In this document: piece by piece, positions 13,255-15,048 of the stretch | Numbering within the stretch: position 1 is the first letter of the stretch | Layout: each line of letters opens with the position of its first letter | From: Candidatus Eiseniibacteriota bacterium | GTDB taxonomy: Bacteria > Eisenbacteria > RBG-16-71-46 | Assembly: GCA_903921835.1 (NCBI GenBank) | Contig: CAIXRL010000485.1 | Location: 1 to 15,048, forward strand | Direction of reading: 5' to 3' | Length of the DNA stretch: 15,048 bases | Notes under the pieces: generated by a model | Told to the model about the DNA's origin: nothing | Databases searched by the model: none | The model's input: the letters and a program-made list of their open reading frames with translations, nothing else | Made by a program: the position numbers and the translations under genes

Positions 13255-14274
13255 GTGAGTCGCACGGTCGCGATTCTGGGAGCGACGGGTCAGGTTGGCC
13301 GGACCATGCTGGCGCTGCTCGAGGAGCGTGCCTTTCCGCTGAGCGGCCTGCGGCTGCTCGCCAGCCCCAGGCAGTCGGGGCGGACGCTGCGATTCCGCGG
13401 CGCCGTGGTCCCGGTCGAGCCCGTGACCGCGGAGGGGTTCCGCGGCGTCGGCATCGCATTGTTCGCGGTCAAGAACGCGCTCGCCCAGGAGTGGGCGCCG
13501 GTGGCACGCGCCGCGGGCGCTGTGGTGATCGACAACAGCAGCGCCTATCGCTACGACGACGCCGTGCCGCTGGTGGTCCCCGAGGTGAACGGTGACCTGC
13601 TGGATGCGCGCCCCACGCTGGTCGCGAACCCGAACTGCTCGGCGGCGCCGGTTGTCCTGGCGCTGGCGGCGCTGCAGCCGCTGGCGACGCTGCAGCGGCT
13701 GGTCGTGTCCACGTACCAGTCGGTCTCGGGCGCGGGCACCGCGGCGCTCGACGAGCTCGAACGCGGCGTGCGCCATGGCCTCGCGGGCTCGCGGCCGCCG
13801 GCGCGCCTGGATGGCGGGCCGGCGTTCGCGTACAACTGCATCCCGCAGATCGACCGCTTCGAGGACAACGGCTACACGCGCGAGGAGATGAAGGTCGTGT
13901 GGGAGACACGCAAGATTCTCCGCCTTCCCGGGCTGCCCGTGACCGTGACGGCGGTGCGCGTTCCGGTGCGCATCGGTCACAGCGCCGCCGTGCACGCGCA
14001 CTTCGACCGGCCCGTGACGCCCGACGCCGCGCGCGCGGCGTGGCGAACCTTTCCCGGCCTCGAGGTCGCGGACGATCCCGCGCGCATGGTCTACCCGATG
14101 CCGCTCGACGTCGCGGGACGCGACGCCGTGATCGTGGGGCGGGCCCGCGTGGACCTGACCGATCCGAACGGACTGGCGTTCTTCGCGGTTTCCGACAACC
14201 TGCGCAAGGGAGCGGCGCTGAACGCCGTGCAGATCGCGGAGCGCTGGCTGGTGGGGCCCACGGTGGCGAGGTGA
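13255..14274 (+). CDS. asd: Aspartate-semialdehyde dehydrogenase
   Basis: 339 residues from GTG 13255, with GGAGGT at 13244-13249. The enzyme reduces aspartyl phosphate with NADPH to aspartate semialdehyde, the branch point to lysine (and diaminopimelate for the cell wall), threonine and methionine. The N-terminus VAILGATGQVGRTML is the NADP-binding loop, VVIDNSSAYR and VPLVVPEVN follow, and the catalytic Cys128 lies in ANPNCS. STYQSVSGAGTAALDEL, FAYNCIPQI and RVPVRIGHS carry the substrate-binding residues, with His242 the expected acid/base. The cysteine motif reads NPNCSAAP where NPNCSTI/T is more usual, a minor change. The stop overlaps the truA start by four bases (GTGA). Confidence 0.96.
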   Translation: MSRTVAILGATGQVGRTMLALLEERAFPLSGLRLLASPRQSGRTLRFRGAVVPVEPVTAEGFRGVGIALFAVKNALAQEWAPVARAAGAVVIDNSSAYRYDDAVPLVVPEVNGDLLDARPTLVANPNCSAAPVVLALAALQPLATLQRLVVSTYQSVSGAGTAALDELERGVRHGLAGSRPPARLDGGPAFAYNCIPQIDRFEDNGYTREEMKVVWETRKILRLPGLPVTVTAVRVPVRIGHSAAVHAHFDRPVTPDAARAAWRTFPGLEVADDPARMVYPMPLDVAGRDAVIVGRARVDLTDPNGLAFFAVSDNLRKGAALNAVQIAERWLVGPTVAR

Positions 14275-15038
14275 ACACCGGCCGCGTGATCCGCTTTACG
14301 GTCGCCTACGACGGCACGGAGTTCCATGGCTGGCAGAAGCAGCCGGGCTTGCGAACGGTGCAGGGCGAACTGGAGCGGGCCGCTGCGGAGGCGCTTGGAG
14401 TGGACAAGGTGACCGTGAACGGCGCGGGCCGGACCGACGGCGGCGTGCACGCGCGGGGCCAGGTGGCCTCGCTGCTGGCGCCGGGAACGACGCTGCCCGC
14501 GGCCGCCATCGGCGCGCTCACGCAGCGCGGGCTGCCCCGCGACGTGCGCATCGTGGGCACCGACGACGAGCCCGCGGAGTTCCACGCCCGCCATTCTGCG
14601 CGGGCGCGGCGCTATACGTACCGGCTGCTGGATCGCGCCGACGTCCTGCACGACCGGTACGCGTGGTGCCCGGGACGCGCGGTCGACGGCGAGCGGCTTG
14701 CGCGCAGCGCCGAGCCGCTGCTCGGAGAGCACGACTTCTCGGCGTTCGAGGCGAAGGGCAGTACCGTGGTGAACCCGGTGTGCCGGATGACCCTGGCCCG
14801 CTGGAGCCGCTGGGAAGCCGGCTGGATGTTCGAGGTGACGGCGAATCATTTCCTGTATCACATGGTCCGCAACCTGGTGGGCACGGCGCTGCGCGCGCGG
14901 CGTGATGCCGATCCCGCCGCGAGGGTGGCGGAGATTCTGGCCTCGCGCGACCGCGCCCGTTCTGGTGCCACGGTCGCTCCGCGTGGCCTGTGTCTCGACG
15001 AAGTGCTCTACGACGATGAGGAAGGAGCGTCCCGGTGA
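14271..15038 (+). CDS. truA: tRNA pseudouridine synthase A
   Basis: 255 residues from GTG 14271, usual for TruA. The enzyme makes pseudouridine at positions 38-40 in the anticodon arm of many tRNAs. Visible hallmarks are FTVAYDGTEFHGWQKQP, the catalytic loop GAGRTDGGVHARGQVA with Asp56 as nucleophile, FHARHSARARRYTYRL, the HDFSAFEAKGS segment, and the C-terminal FLYHMVRNLVGTAL, which is strongly conserved. The GTG lies within the asd stop (GTGA), so translation is probably coupled; GTG 14286 is a later alternative. The end overlaps another GTG by four bases. Confidence 0.96.
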   Translation: MNTGRVIRFTVAYDGTEFHGWQKQPGLRTVQGELERAAAEALGVDKVTVNGAGRTDGGVHARGQVASLLAPGTTLPAAAIGALTQRGLPRDVRIVGTDDEPAEFHARHSARARRYTYRLLDRADVLHDRYAWCPGRAVDGERLARSAEPLLGEHDFSAFEAKGSTVVNPVCRMTLARWSRWEAGWMFEVTANHFLYHMVRNLVGTALRARRDADPAARVAEILASRDRARSGATVAPRGLCLDEVLYDDEEGASR

Positions 15039-15048
15039 AGAGGGTGTC
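15035..15048 (+). CDS. Start of a further gene, cut by the window edge
   Basis: GTG at 15035 overlaps the truA stop as GTGA, the same arrangement as asd-truA, and AAGGAG (15022-15027) lies 7 bases upstream. Only Met-Lys-Arg-Val can be read, so no product can be proposed. It is probably the third gene of the asd-truA operon. Confidence 0.5.

Noticed and set aside
13164..13595. Plus-strand frame starting in the asd leader
   Set aside because: A basic, low-complexity product that runs through asd in another frame; no ribosome binding site.

Overview
This is a GC-rich (roughly 70%), gene-dense chromosomal segment of housekeeping character. Two genes point to a Gram-negative, didermic bacterium: apolipoprotein N-acyltransferase (Lnt) and a secreted beta-carbonic anhydrase. 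Gene content and order (polyprenyl synthase, rsfS, argS, a PfkB kinase; later asd-truA) and the style of the ArgS and PfkB proteins suggest an uncultured high-GC lineage near the FCB group, such as Candidatus Eisenbacteria or Gemmatimonadota. That placement is a guess from memory of protein style, not a computed result. I see no tRNA, rRNA, CRISPR array, insertion sequence or phage gene.

Layout. 1-309 has no gene I can support. 310-732 encodes a small putative lipoprotein, and 927-1304 on the minus strand a small secreted DUF2279/YfiM-like protein; the two converge over a short hairpin. A clear promoter at 1435-1464, preceded by copies of an 8-bp repeat, starts the first operon: long-chain polyprenyl diphosphate synthase (1514-2506), RsfS (2537-2914), ArgS (2904-4634) and a PfkB-family kinase (4631-5554). 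The last three are linked by short overlaps. An unrecognised two-part protein follows (5651-6436).

A 302-base intergenic stretch (6437-6738) contains a strong hairpin and a 16-codon ORF behind the best Shine-Dalgarno sequence in the window. It precedes a membrane-anchored HD-GYP protein, probably a c-di-GMP phosphodiesterase (6739-8067). Next comes a sigma-54 activator reduced to AAA+ and Fis-type HTH domains, with no sensory domain (8272-9282). This signalling block is the most unusual part of the window.

A promoter overlapping the stop codon of the sigma-54 activator leads, through a structured leader, to a Gfo/Idh/MocA-family protein with altered signature residues (9552-10565) and then to Lnt (10568-12109). 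Lnt overlaps tail to tail with the carbonic anhydrase (12063-12944, minus). A final promoter (13108-13137) drives asd (13255-14274), truA (14271-15038) and the first codons of another gene (15035 onward).

Together the genes serve quinone or undecaprenyl-type lipid synthesis, translation (RsfS, ArgS, TruA), amino-acid synthesis (Asd), envelope lipoprotein maturation (Lnt) and signalling. Three promoters share the form TTGAC(A/G)-N17/18-TANNNT, which probably reflects the local housekeeping sigma factor.
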